Below, one piece after another: positions 11,640 to 25,100 of a DNA stretch of 64,000 bases. The notes beneath the pieces were generated by a model that was not told the origin of the DNA, searched no databases, and saw only the letters and a list, made by a program, of their open reading frames with translations. The position numbers and the translations under genes are program-made. Each line of letters begins with the position of its first letter. Within the stretch, counting starts at the first letter, position 1. Source of the stretch: Phoronis australis (taxonomy: Eukaryota; Phoronida; Phoronidae); contig NMRA01000515.1 in the NCBI GenBank assembly GCA_002633005.1, forward strand, positions 128,442 to 192,441, given 5' to 3'.

Positions 11640-13010
11640 GGATCGAAATACTCCTGCTTTATCTTTCGCATCCACCGACTAGGCAGCCCTGGATTCTCCT
11701 TTACAGTGGGAAATGTATGGGACATGATGCCCTTCATCCATGGATATTTCAAGATGATGTTTCTCCTTTTCCCTAATCCATAAATATATCTCACCACAAA
11801 ATTTGGTGGCATTATTACAGCAGGAAAGGTGTTAAAATGCTGTTTATACCACTGGAATGAAACCTCCTGTCCTCATTACATGGGATATGTTGGTGAAGCT
11901 GAATGCCTGTCCACCAGACGTTATCGCTGTCTGGCGGGATTGTGAATTTCAGTATGGCGCGGCAATTTTGGAAGTCAGCTACTGAAAGAGCACACTAATT
12001 GATGTTTTTTTTTACAGAAATGTCCTATAATGTGGTGCTCTTCAGTGGGAATTGTTTTTTGTCTCTGTCTCAATATGTGAAATTCCTTGATGTTTTCTTC
12101 ATGAAATTTGGTATTGTGTTCAGTTGAGATCACGGTGAACTTGATTTTGGGTTGTGTACGAGTACTGTTTCTCGTAGTGGCAATTTAGGTTTTCTTTCTT
12201 TACGTCAAGTACCACCTTCATTTGGTAAATTTACATAAAATTTTGCATATAAATTATTTTTCTAAAGGACGATGGCAGCTTCTCAGCTTCAGATGGATTT
12301 GACCTAATTTACTCTATAGACTGTTTTAATTATTTTTGTGTCTATTTTTGACATTTGCCACTGTTTTTTTCTTCATGCATAAAATTTGGTATAATTGAGT
12401 TTGAATTGAGGAGAGAATGGCTGATTTCGGGATGATTCCGATTATTTTTACAGTACTGGCATACCCTCAGTAGTAGCTATTAAAATTTTGTTTCCGTGTG
12501 TTTCACTATAGTGCACACTTTCTGACAAATTGACATTTTAGTGCCTCCTAGTCGTCATTGTGATTATTTGGCATCTGCCTTTCTGTCCTCTCCCAAACCG
12601 ATTAAAGATTGAACATGAATGTTGGCAGATGTATTTCTATTGAGCACATGGCTGACATTAATTTTTGGACAAATGAACAGTAGTGCAATGTTGGTTTTCT
12701 TTACGTCTGATGGATCACTGCATATTAAGGTGTTCCTGTTGGGGAGATTGAGCAGTGTTGCAATTTGGTTATCATTTACATTGGCCTTAACAAAGTTCTT
12801 TGGTAGATCATCAAATTTGGCATGTATTCCTATTGGGTAAAATGGTGCTGTTTTTTGAACATAACTGTCAAGCTATCACAACCCTAAGTGCCATTGTGTC
12901 TGCTTGTGAAGTTTTTCAATGGATCTTTGTGAAATTTGTCTTAGACGTTTCTTAAGAGGAAAACTCAACTGATGTTGATTTTTGAATATATTCAACTAGT
13001 GGGAATTTTT
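11640..13010 (+). repeat. Degenerate CTAGTGGC-type repeat
   Basis: Scattered, heavily mutated monomers of the family seen intact at 26440-27600. Examples are 'CCGACTAGGCAGCC' near 11675, 'GTGCCTCCTAGTCGTCATTGTG' (in pieces) near 12541, repeated 'TGAAATTTGGTAT' and 'AAATTTGGCAT' motifs, and 'TAGTGGGAATTTTTG' near 12999. It appears to be an old copy in plus orientation. Confidence 0.45.
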
Positions 13011-14142
13011 GAAAAATGTGTACTTGTTATATCTTTACCATTTACAGTCCACATGGTAGGAGCATATCAACACTTTGTGTAGCTGTTGTAAAGTTTCATT
13101 GGGCAATGAAGACTTTCTTAGAGAACCTTGTTTTCTAATTTCAGTTAAGTTCCTTAGTGTGTAAGAAGTCAATGCTCTGGACGGTGTTTGAGGGGTGAAA
13201 TGATTACAGACAAGGCAGACACTGAATGCATAGCTGTAGCTCACGCTGATGGAGGACACTACTGTAGTTCTCCCAAAGGTTCACCGCGTCCGCAATGTCA
13301 CTCATTGCCCATAACAACTGGACAATGTAAGTAGAATCTAGACTTTGCCTATTTTTCACAACCAGTGGCTTCAATTCAATGAGTATATCAGGTAAACAAA
13401 CCATCCATCACCTCGAGGTAAAAGGTAGGACACGTGGAAACCTTGCATCAGCGGCAATTTCCAGCGAATTTGACTGTCAAGTCTTAGACTCTGTTGCTAC
13501 GAAACGCTGAGTCCGAAATTTAAGAAACACAATGAATGCCATAATTGCCATTGCTCTAGTCTTTAGAATCAAGAGAATTCAGTTTCTGCTAGAATATTGG
13601 TGTCCCAATTTTGAGAGACTGTCTCAAATGAGACATTTTTAGATCTTAGCTTTCAAGCATGAGTGTGTCCAATACTTTCAGATTGTTCAGGAATTATCAC
13701 ATGTTAAGTTGCTGGGCAACAAATAGGATTTTATTACTAAAATATGTACACAATTCACAACAATAAATACACAAGAACAACTCTATTACCATTATCAGAA
13801 AGACATTAACATCTTCCTGTTATTATGCAGTTTGACACACTAACTTGTTACAAATTGATTCACAACATCTATTCAACTGTTAATTCATCCCTATCTCCCC
13901 CAAAAAATGTTTTGTTTACAAAAGGCAACTGACATGTTGCAGCTACATGAATTTCAAATAATTGAGCAGCACTATATTATACCCACTCAATCAACACTAG
14001 CAGTGCTTGATAGTGTCTTAATTCACCAAAGCCCAATTAAATATCCATGAATAATTGAGACATTTTATGAGTGAGTGGTCGCAGGATCACTTGAACTTCC
14101 AGACTTTGAAGTCCTCGCTATGTCGACCCAGGTTATTGTCCC
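13011..14142. other. No supported gene
   Basis: A minus-strand open frame at 13204-13404 looks protein-like in composition but has no good acceptor or donor and no recognisable domain. Otherwise nothing is seen. Confidence 0.35.
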
Positions 14143-14537
14143 ATGCACACATGGCCTACCCTAGAACAACTTGCCCCACTTTTAAGTGGAGCGTCCACAC
14201 ACACACATATCCGATAACTAGGGTAAGGCGGAAGTTGTTGCTCTGTGCGTGACAATGATCTAACACCTAATGCCAAAATGGTGTGCAAGAGAAAACTTGT
14301 CTGTGTGTAACCACAGCTGATACTTACTTCCGTCTCACTTCACTTTTGTGGCCACACAGCATATAGAAGTGGCGCAAGTTACTGTAGAACAAGTTACCCC
14401 ACCTTGATAATGTGGAGTAAGTTGTCACAAGTGGAATAAGTTGCACTAGTTTAAACAGCACCCACACAACCTCCAAAGCTAGCGACAACTTGTCCCAGGA
14501 GTACTGTAACTTGTTCTAGGGCAAGTCTGTGGACAGC
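14143..14537 (-). repeat. TIR element copy 2 (about 395 bp)
   Basis: Complete copy of the element also at 25971-26359 and, interrupted, at 8085-8800. The left end contains CCTACCCTAGAACAACTTGCC and the right end contains GTAACTTGTTCTAGGGCAAG, which form terminal inverted repeats. The interior shares blocks such as CAACTTGTCCCAGGAGTA and AACAGCACCCACACAACC with the other copies. Orientation is opposite to the other two. It is non-coding, consistent with a MITE. Confidence 0.75.
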
Positions 14538-15861
14538 TGTCTAGTTTCCAAACGTCATCAGAAATTAATAACTACTGCCCTACTAAGTTATATAGCCTGG
14601 TATCAAGAAATTATGAAATATAAGTTCTTACCAAGCCAAGAAAACACATCATAGTACTGCAATATGTGCTAACTTGATAGAATAATGTGGGTACCAGTGG
14701 AAAATGAATTCAATATATGACTTCTACAGCATGTTTAATCGGCCTAACCGCCATAGCCAGGGACAAAAACCTAATTTTCTAGACTTAAATAAGGGGCATC
14801 TGGAAGAGCTTCAACAATTTTGCATGTCTGAGATACGCGTGTGCTGGTCTCTGAAAAACGTCCTTGATCACTAAAATGCACCCAATCTGAACACCACTTA
14901 TTCCAAAGAACAAAAACTCTCCAGGTGATGTGGTCAGTGATCTTTGAATCAAATTTGGTTTGCTTGAAAGCATGTGTAAATACACTGAACTAGAATATTA
15001 TGGTGACAGTCAGTACCAGCATTGTGGAAGAAATAAATAGCACGATATTTAGACATACTGAAGTTCAAATGTTGTCTCGTAACTAAGGCACCATTGATTA
15101 TCCAAAACCAAACGAGATTCTGTTGCATAAAAAATTTTTGAATTCATAAAACATGTTTTAAAATTAAAAGTCAAACTGACACATCTATTTCATTTTACAT
15201 TGAAATTCATAATAACAGTGTGCCAGACAGCTTTTCATAGCTTTGCATTAAACAGACCCTGTCGACACCCACTAACACAACACAAATAGCCTCACCAACT
15301 TTGTGCATGCTATTAAATGCTGCAATATGTAACTTGATCGAAAAAATCTTCATTATTATTCTTGCAAAAATATAAAGACTCCTGGAAAACTGTCACATTG
15401 TTGTACTCCATTGCACCTAACTACAGGGATGATTGGCCCGAGTTAAGTAGTCATATTGTGTCAATGTATATTTCATGGCCCAATGATAGGGGGCGCTGTC
15501 CTAAATAAAATTTTCCTGTGACTTGCCATTTATGACAAACCAAACTATCTCATTTTCAATCTGAATATGAAATTGACACACGCTTACAAATTATCCAAGG
15601 TCTTAAGTGTTTTGAGCTCAGTAAAACTATCCAGTACACAAATGCACACTACTTTCTCAACACTGCAAAATTTTCCCCTATGTGAAGAACTTGATGTCAC
15701 ATTTCCGTGCATTCATTTGTGTTCTGTTCACATACACATGATTAGGGTGTTATCGTCTATTCTGGATTACAATTTAACCAGACAGTGACTTAGACAACGC
15801 ACCATAGAACTAGCATCTACATTCATGTGGTACTGTGGTTGCTTCACATTTGAGCACTTGC
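14538..15861. other. Downstream flank / 3' UTR of the minus-strand death-domain gene
   Basis: Lies immediately 3' of the stop codon at 15862-15864 of the minus-strand gene, so part of it should be 3' UTR. No second gene is recognised. Confidence 0.35.
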
Positions 15862-16191
15862 TCATAAATCATCATCAACCAATGACAAGTCACCTTCAGG
15901 TTGCATGTGTCTTTTCATGTCTGATATAGAGTCTAAATCAGAGTTGTCATCACTGAATGCCATTTCTCTGCTGAGAGTTGGGTAGCTGCGGTTACCTTGC
16001 TCACTATTGGCAGCTTCATCACTGTTTGATGGAACCAAAGCTTTAACTTCAGTCTGAACACTGTCGCCGCCAAGTGCTCCTCCCATAGAGGGGTAAGGAG
16101 GATTTTCAATTTTACATGGTTGTTCATCTGAGTTCTCCACAGGTCCTCCTCGTGGTGAATGGTAAGCAGGTGGACTACTGTTCGTCCTTAT
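15862..16191 (-). CDS. Last coding exon: Pro-rich PPxY tail
   Basis: Acceptor TTTCAG precedes 16191; the frame runs 109 codons to TGA at 15864-15862. It starts IRTNSSPPAYHSPRGG, whose PPAY fits the PPxY ligand of WW domains (as in NEDD4-family ubiquitin ligases). A second Pro-rich box, NPPYPSMGG, follows. The rest is Ser/Asp/Glu-rich and probably disordered, with clustered SD pairs (SDDNSDLDSISD) that could be CK2 sites, and it ends in VDDDL. The tail suggests regulation by ubiquitin ligases or phosphorylation (inference). Confidence 0.75.
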   Translation of the reverse strand: MRTNSSPPAYHSPRGGPVENSDEQPCKIENPPYPSMGGALGGDSVQTEVKALVPSNSDEAANSEQGNRSYPTLSREMAFSDDNSDLDSISDMKRHMQPEGDLSLVDDDL

Positions 16192-19100
16192 CTGAAACAG
16201 CAATTCACATGAAGTTTTTCTTCCTGCAGACTATGCCATCAACAAGTTCAGTGTTTGTTGGGATTGGATGCTATTTATTGAAACTCAGCCATAAGGATAA
16301 AAATTGTCACCAGTGACAGAACAAACTGTCACTGGTAACAATTTGAATAGGTTTTACTTTCCCTGCCTGCCCAAATTAATGCTTCAGCAACATGTAGTGC
16401 TGATACTATCGCTTATAAAATCATCCTCACAATAAAAAAGTCTGCAGAGTGAGGGTTTTTATATTGTTTTGCACTAGCTGGTGGTCAAAGATGATGTAAG
16501 GCCTTTGCAGTGGAGACATGCTGTGGCATAACTAGGAAACTCGATTGGAGAGTTGAATGTGTACTGAAATGTAACTGAGCCAATGTGTACTGTGTGTTTA
16601 ACACATTTTAAACTTTTGAAATGGTCAAGGTAGCATCTGGTTTTAAATTGAACACAAATATTTTATTTGAATAGATTAAACATTTTTGCATGTTTTACCA
16701 AAGCAGGTTCTTTGTGATACAATCAAATTGAACTTTGTGAACAAAAACACACAACTAAAGGTTTACGGAGGGCATCAATGCTAAATGTTGGATTTTTGAC
16801 TATATCGAAATTGTCTGGGCCTTTGGTTTTTCATGTGCATTTTTCTAAAAAATAAAATTGTTGGTTTTTGTTTTTATGAAAAGATGTAATCAATTTTGAT
16901 CTAAATCAGGTATTTATTTTTGATCCTATTTCTGAAAATCTTAATCTATATCGGGCAATACATAGCACACATGAATAGTAAAAATATCCTTGAAATTTAA
17001 ATTAACGTAAACTGCAAATCGGTCAATAATGACATCACTGTACTACGATATGCACCTTCATCATAACAAACAACAGAACATACAGCCATATTAGTTTTGA
17101 CTCAGAATACTCTTAAATCTTAGACAAAAAGCTCAAAGTGTTACATTAACTTTACAGAAACATATTATGATAAATGTAAAACCCAAAACAAATGACCACT
17201 AAATTTGGTTAACTTCGGAACACCACATGTCAGAAATGGACGACTGGATTCATAGGAAATTTTCATATGCTTCATGCACGGTTCTCCAAAAAGCAACAGG
17301 ACTTGTTTTTAAATGTTTATTTTGGCATGAAGGATTAGTGCAAAACAGTATAAAAACCCTCACTCTGCAGACTTATGATTTTCACGGAGTTAAAATCTAC
17401 AGTTTTGTAGATATTTGGCTAAATACACAGAGTTGTCAATATGGTCCTACATAAGGTCCTACATAAGGTCCTACATATGGTCCTACATATGGTCCTACAT
17501 ATGGTCCTACATAAGGTCCTACATATGGTCCTACATATGGTCCTTCATATGGTCCTACATATGGTCCCGCATATGGTCCTACATAACCCCAGAGCTTTGC
17601 TATTAGAACTCTGGTATCTTAGTCACTATGTTCAGTAAACTCATAGCATTACACGCAGATGTAAAGTTGATGTTGACAAACACCAGGTAGACCGCATGAA
17701 CTTCAAATCTACTACATTCATAAGTTCATAGTGATGGCAGTCACTATAAATCGGACACACTATTATCACCAATTTGAGTAAACGTGTCCATCAAAAGAAC
17801 AAAAAAGTGAAAAAAAAACGATCAAATTTGTTAGGCAGCTCTTATCACTATCAGCTTATTTGTAAGGGTGTGAAATTGCATTATTCGCAGAAAAAAAAAA
17901 CCCTTATGGTATGCTCAGGAATTTTGATTGTCCAGTTTATCTGGCTATTCAGAATGGTCCATTACTATGAAAATGGGTTACGGACAGCATTGCATTTTCG
18001 TTTGATGTCGAACATACTGTACAAAGAAATGTTACACAATTTAAAAAGAGGCCTTTCTACTTACCTTACATAATGTACAACAAGATCAATTAACTTTTGA
18101 TCACAACATTTAAAATACTATAAGAACGAATGTTCATATCACTGACTTCATTAGAATATACGTAACGGAAAGTCACCTGTCAGAGTCATGGATGTTTTTG
18201 AAGCCACTAGCTTTTGGTTTCATCTCGAGGCCCGCCATTCCACCTGAAGAAGGTTTCAAGATGATACCGAGAGTTACTGGCTTCAAAAACTTTCACAACT
18301 TTGAAAGGTGACTTTCCATTACCCATTTAAAATACTCATTCTGTAATAAATTTTTCTATTAGCCAGATTTGAAAAAAACTAAATTATCCAAATCAACCCT
18401 GTAGTTAAAATTCCAACCTTATGATCGTCAAGACTTTGAGCTTTTCCCATTCCACGTCTTTTTGGCACTGGAACAAAAAATTATTTAGTCCTTCAATGGA
18501 AGCAATATAACATTAAGTGAACAATGTATGACTTTAAGACTTAAGGCAGAAATTCCGTCTCCCTATTACTGAACAAAGTTTTTGCATTACTAATCATCAA
18601 AGTTTAGCAACATAACCTTGACTGTTAACTAATAGTTTTGGATGTTTTCAGAGACTTTGACTTTGTTGAATTGAGATTTTCTTCCAAACATAGTGCCAAA
18701 TAGTTGCGTGGAGTATTTGAGCATTTGACAAAATGTTTGACACATGTTTGATGTCAGTTTTCAGACTTCAAATCCACGAATGCTGCCACTAGGAATATCG
18801 GACATAGTAAACAATTTGCCTCCATGTGACTAACAAACAGTACATTTACGGTATGTACTTTCAGTTGATGTTAACCAAAATCAGTAGGTAGTCTGCCTTT
18901 TCCAAAATGTTTTTTGTGCCTACCCCAACTGTTGCATTCGAGCTTCTCAATTCAAATGCCTAGTAAGATGTCATTGACTTTTAATTATTATATGTGACAT
19001 ACGGTACTCGAAGAACCTGTTGATCAATAAGAGGTCTCTTATGAGTTTTATCTCTGGTGTTTTCTGCAATGGGCCCAACCATGAGACCTGCACACGTCTG

Positions 19101-22100
19101 ATGCACTGCAAAAGACCTGCACTCGTTTTCATGGTACCCGAAAAAAGGAGACCATCAGACAGTGTCATTTCTCATGCAACAGAATAACTATGTTTGGGGT
19201 ATGGTGTTCCAATAGCTCTATGACTGTTGAGTTCATACCTTGAATGTAATTCGTCTTGAGTCACAAGTTGGGAAGCAGCATTGCATTACTGAGACTATTA
19301 AAACACCTAGCTGCTTGGACTGCATGATATGCACATCACTGCAAATGTACCAGTGCAACATTGCGCAATCCATCGTTATGTGATGAAGTGTAATTTGCTA
19401 TTAGATTGATTTCCTTTTTCATGGTTTAAGTTAAACAATTAGGCGAAACACCAAAAGAAATTACGTACCGCCTCTAGCATGTCTTTCAAGGTCTTGAATG
19501 ATATCAATTCGATCCATTTGTTCCAGTATTAGGATGACCTCTGAAAATTGCCTTTTGGCAAAAGTCATCACCATATCTAAGACGATTGCTTTGGAAGGAC
19601 TGTCACTTTTATCAAACTGGAGCTAAAATGAGATAAATTGTAGAAACCTGTACTCTAACCTTTTAGTGGAAATGGTGAATAATTTATTCAACAAAACACT
19701 GCAGAATTTTTCTTCTCTTACACAATGTTGTTCTCTTTCAACAGTTATTAACCAAAAAGGAGTTTGGGTTCAGTTACTATTCAGAAGTTAAGCGACCACC
19801 TGTATCGGAGAACGGTGTCAGTTAACCATTGCAGCCCAAGTTAAACAGTATTGGATACACATATAACGTGCTTTGGTTACCTTTGAAAAACATTTTGAAG
19901 TGACTTTGCCGAGTAACACATTAAACTGAACTTACAACATCATTTTGACTGTAATTTAGTTTACGAGCGAATGACAAGTGGTTTTTGCCTGGCAGAGTAG
20001 TTGGCCTTTCCAACCCCCTTATGAGATAGTCTCGCATGGTCTGGTCCATATCATACACCGTCTGCGGCCACATTGGATATGCTTCATAATTTGTGGGTCG
20101 TTGTTTCTGCGAAAACAATCAACGTACTTACACTGAAACTGATAGAACCTCTGTCAGTGGAAATATTCCATAAGCTACCTTGAACTTGACCTGTTAGAAG
20201 TTGCAAATTTCCCAAGTTGACATTGACTGGGTTAAAGCATTGCAACAAAGCATCCTATGTTTCTGTTTTACTAGCAATGGTTCATTATTTTGCATTAAGT
20301 AAGAGGACTGGAAAATACAATGTACTATATGAATACAAGGTAGCCAATGTCCCGTGCTAAAATTTCTGTAGGGGGCAGCACACTGGAGCATTTACGGTAC
20401 CTACATGGAAGCGTGAAAATCAAGAATGAGTCAAAATTCAGGCAAATACAGTCTAATCTATGGGCCAGTTAGGAGGACCTATTAGTCACATTTACTGTTT
20501 TCTGCATTATAACATATCACTTCATCTACTACCTCAGTTCCTAATGTTGCAATTATTGATTGGTCTAAACCCAAACCCAGCATATAAATCCACAGTAGTT
20601 TCATGCACAATATGCTTGATCCTGGCATTAACGTTGTTGTTTTGTCATTAGCTTTGATCGGCTGCTGTGCATTTTCGTGTTAAAATTTGAATGCAATGGG
20701 TTATGCAAAACAACTTTTTATGTTCCTGTTAGCTTGAGTTAAGCAGTCACAGAGCACCAGTCAACATTAATTTTTCAAATTAAATAGTCTGTTATCTCAT
20801 ATGCGTTGAATCAGTCGAGTGCAATACGGCAACGTAATAATGTTTTCCGTATTCACCTACCGCACTACTTCAACAGTGACCTCTGACATGGAAAGTTCAA
20901 AAGTTAGGTCAATGTCGACTCGACATCATTAGCCAGTCCGATCATCAAACTTTCCAAAAATAGTTTAAAGTAATACAATTGCAACAGTGTAAATAACACA
21001 TGCAATCAGGTCCCAAATGTAACATCTGGTACAAAACTGTTAATAATATGACACTTATGTCTCAGTTTTCGATTGTTAAATCTTATATCGTCTGCAACTC
21101 AGGTGCCGATTCCTTGGTAGGCCCCTAACTACAGTATCAAATATTGTTGTTATTTAACTATTATCAGGAAAGGTTACAAGTTCAATGCACAATTACCATT
21201 GTTTTCATCTNCTACATGGAAGCGTGAAAATGAAGAATGAGTCAAAATTCAGGCAAATACAGTCTAATCTATGGGCCAGTTAGGACCTATTAGTCACATT
21301 TACTGTTTTCTGCATTATAACATATCACTTCATCTACAGTCTAATCTATGGGCCAGTTAGGAGGACCTATTAGTCACATTTACTGTTTTCTGCATTATAA
21401 CATATCACTTCATCTACAGTCTAATCTATGGGCCAGTTAGGAGGACCTATTAGTCACATTTACTGTTTTCTGCATTATAACATATCACTTCATCTACTAC
21501 CTCAGTTCCTAATGTTGCAATTATTGATTGGTCTAAACCCAAGCCAAGCATATAAATCCACAGTAGTTTCATGCACAATATGCTTGACCCTGGCATTAAC
21601 GTGGTTGTTTTGGTCATTGTCATTAGCTTTGATCGGCTGCTGTGCATTTTCGTGTTAAAATTTGAATGCAATGGGTTATCCAAAACAACTTTTTATGTTC
21701 CTGTTAGCTTGAGTTAAGCAGTCACAGAGCACCAGTCAACATTAATTTTTCAAATTAAATAGTCTGTTATCTCATATGCGTTGAATCAGTCGAGTGCAAT
21801 ACGGCAACGTAATAATGTTTTCCGTATTCACCTACCGCACTACTTCAACAGTGACCTCTGACATGGAAAGTTCAAAAGTTAGGTCAATGTCGACTCGACA
21901 TCATTAGCCAGTCCGATCATCAAACTTTCCAAAAATAGTTTAAAGTAATACAATTGCAACAGTGTAAATAACACATGCAATCAGGTCCCAAATGTAACAT
22001 CTGGTACAAAACTGTTAATAATATGACACTTATGTCTCAGTTTTCGATTGTTAAATCTTATATCGTCTGCAACTCAGGTGCCGATTCCTTGGTAGGCCCC

Positions 22101-25100
22101 TAACTACAGTATCAAATATTGTTGTTATTTAACTATTATCAGGAAAGGTTACAAGTTCATTGCACAATTACCATTGTTTTCATCTTTGATATCTCTTTTC
22201 AAGTAAGAAATCGTTACATTTAAAACTGTTTCTTTTGCTAGAGAAAACTTGTAACCTAACGCGCAAGTATATACATATGGGATATGATTCACCACGTTAA
22301 CAGTCTGGGTGAAGTATTTAAAAAATCTGCCGAAAACGTGAAAGAAACTTAGGAAATCAAAGCGTGTGGGATAAACACAAGAAGTACCTCGATTCGCATA
22401 GATGAATTAATATCCCACTTGACATTATTCCACATATTGACCAAAGGTCAAGGTCGATACGCGGAATAATGTGAAGTGGGACGTTAGTTCATCTACGCCA
22501 CTCTCGGTACATTTTGTGTATTTATTTGAAATAAAAAATCACACTAAATTATTTTTAAGTTTATATTACAAAACAATGATTGCTTCACAACTCTTTAACA
22601 GACCTTAAAAAAAATTTACTCTCTGTTACTACCATGGTTTGAACACTTAACCATCAGCAAACAACATTTGGTAAAAAATTTTTGATTATTTACAGCAATG
22701 CAGTAAGACTTTGGAAAACAAAAATAATACAAATATTGTAATCTCCCCCAAAAACTGAAGAATTTTTACTGTTCAGTAATAACGTGAAATTGCTATGATA
22801 GTGACAGGGATTCAGGATTCACTTTTGCAAAATTGCAGGTCGCCTAATATAACCTCAGATTTTGTTTGGTGACTGGTAACAATACCAGGCCACCATGCAC
22901 TTATGTGAGTTCACACTCAAAATACTATGCGAGGTAAACAGTAAAACAGACTTAGCTGGAAGCGATCAGCAAAAATTGAAATCAACCGTTAATGAGTCAT
23001 GCACAGGTAAGACAACCTGATATTGGGTGTATGCAGGGGAAACTGGTTGTTGCTGATCATGCAAGACACTCCTAATATTACATTAGACTTAAATGCAGGT
23101 CATGGGCCATTTGTTCCTGCGTTCACCACCTTTGACTTCAGGTATCTTGTTTCATTTTTGGCTCTTGTTCTCGTTTGTAGTGACCAGAACTTTTGCAACC
23201 TCCCCATTCTTTGTTTTGCAAATCTCACTTCCGATTTGGCAAATCAACACCAGCTAGATCCCAATATCATTTTTAAATGGCCACCCGTTATTTTTCAATT
23301 TCCAAATTTAAGAGCCCTGGGCATTAAGCAGTATGAATATGGTAAATAATCTACCTGTTGGGATTTTCCAGCAAAGACATGTTTGGTTTCCCTCTTAGTA
23401 GCTCTTCCGTTGTTATCCTTGACATAGCACAGCCTGAAAAGGCAGTCTCCGGCAAACATAGCTCGATCTCTGAATTCTTTGAAGAATTCAACTCTGGCAC
23501 ATTTCGTGTAATAGCTTTCGTCCAACGTGGCATTGGCTTGCTCCAGTTTCTGTGTCTCGTGGTTGAGTTTTCCAAATTTAATTGCCAATGTTCCTGGCTC
23601 AGATAGTCCAGCCTGGAGCAGAAAAGAGCGGTGATCTTTAGGTAATCTCCAACAAAAGTGTTACAGAGTGTTCCAGTAAACATCAACCAAAATATACATG
23701 TGATCTTACAGCATTCTGATACCAAAATTCCAATTTTTCAAAATTAGCATACCCCCAGATACTGCTTTCTCATTGTATACAGGCTCCTCCTGTTCACTCA
23801 ACCCTTGACTGAGCTAAGCGGAATAAAAGATATTTTAATACTTAACTGCCAGAAAGTAAAGCCATGAATTGAATCCAGTTGGGATTCTGGAGGTCAAACC
23901 ACTTACCTACACTGTGTTCACATAAATTTTCCAGTAATTTTAATTTACAATTTTGAAATTCTGGATTCCAAAATATGGGAAGGCTGAGAAAGCAGTTTTA
24001 GAGGCGGCTCCACAATAATGTTCCATAGTTTTAACAAAGTGATTTACCTGCAAATAAAATTCTCCCAGTTCCAATTTCTGAGTTGGGGGATTTAGTAGTA
24101 TTAGCAAACAACCATCTTTAACTACTAAATTCTTGTCTATCTGCAAAAAACATGAACCATCTTAGAATAAATCAAAATCAACAATCTAGAAATTACACAT
24201 GATAAATACCCAACATTTCCAACACTTGACTAGTTATTGATCATCTGAATGTTGCAATCACAACTGTGGAAAGGCCTTTTCGTACCAACTTAACTCTGGT
24301 TACTGAGGAGTAAACTGTAATCGCCCAGTGTTATTTCAGTTGTTTGAGGACAAATTGAACATTTTTACAAATATTTCATGTAACATTGATCGAGAGAGAC
24401 CCAGTTATTTTGTCTGATGTATGCGCATGCAAAGTTTCAATTTGACTACTAGCCCGGAGGTTATCATCAAGATAGGTTCAACATTAGTTACATGAAAGTA
24501 ATTGTATGTCATGATGATACTGTTGATAAATTCAACAAAACTTACAAAAAACAACAACATAAAGTGTAAATAGCTGCTAGCCTGTTTAAGCTTTGAGACA
24601 CAAAATGACTCATCCGCAAAACAGTTTACAAGATAAAACAACTTCTTCAAAAGTTCCAAATAAAAAATGCTAAAATTAATGTACAGCTGACCTATAAAAT
24701 CATCCCAACCATGTAACACTGAACAATTATGGCAGCAGTGAGTATACCACTTATGCAGTTGTTGGACTGATAAGATGGAGTGCAGCCAGTCTATGAAACA
24801 GTTCAAAGTTACTGCTTTATCACATTCTAACTGACACACAGTGGTGGCAATTTTTGAAAACCGAGACTCGCTTACCTTATTGAGTTTCTCCAGCAGTTTG
24901 GTAGTTTCCATAAGGTAGTTGATGTACAGCTTGTCGTTACCCTTGAATCGCTTCTTTTTTATTTCATGTAGGTCTGTTTTCAGGTGTGGAGCTTCATACC
25001 CAATTTTTTTCAAATGATTGCAGAATTCATCCTCCTAAAACAAAGTTATATGGATAACAGGAAGGAGAAAACAACAATACCTTCAGAAAAGGACACTTTG

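Larger units (their letters stand above)
16192..18417 (-). other. Intron of the death-domain gene
   Basis: Non-coding interval between two exons. It contains the 12-bp satellite at 17441-17584 and an inverted CACCAGTGACAGAACAAACTG-type palindrome near 16309-16341 (GTCACCAGTGACAG...CTGTCACTGGTAAC, in pieces). The rest is AT-rich without recognised features. Confidence 0.6.

Noticed and set aside
13204-13404. Protein-like minus-strand frame
   Set aside because: No adequate acceptor or donor and no recognisable domain; it could be an exon but cannot be supported.
17415-17638. Repetitive open frames over the 12-bp satellite
   Set aside because: Same reason; the array lies in an intron of the minus-strand gene.
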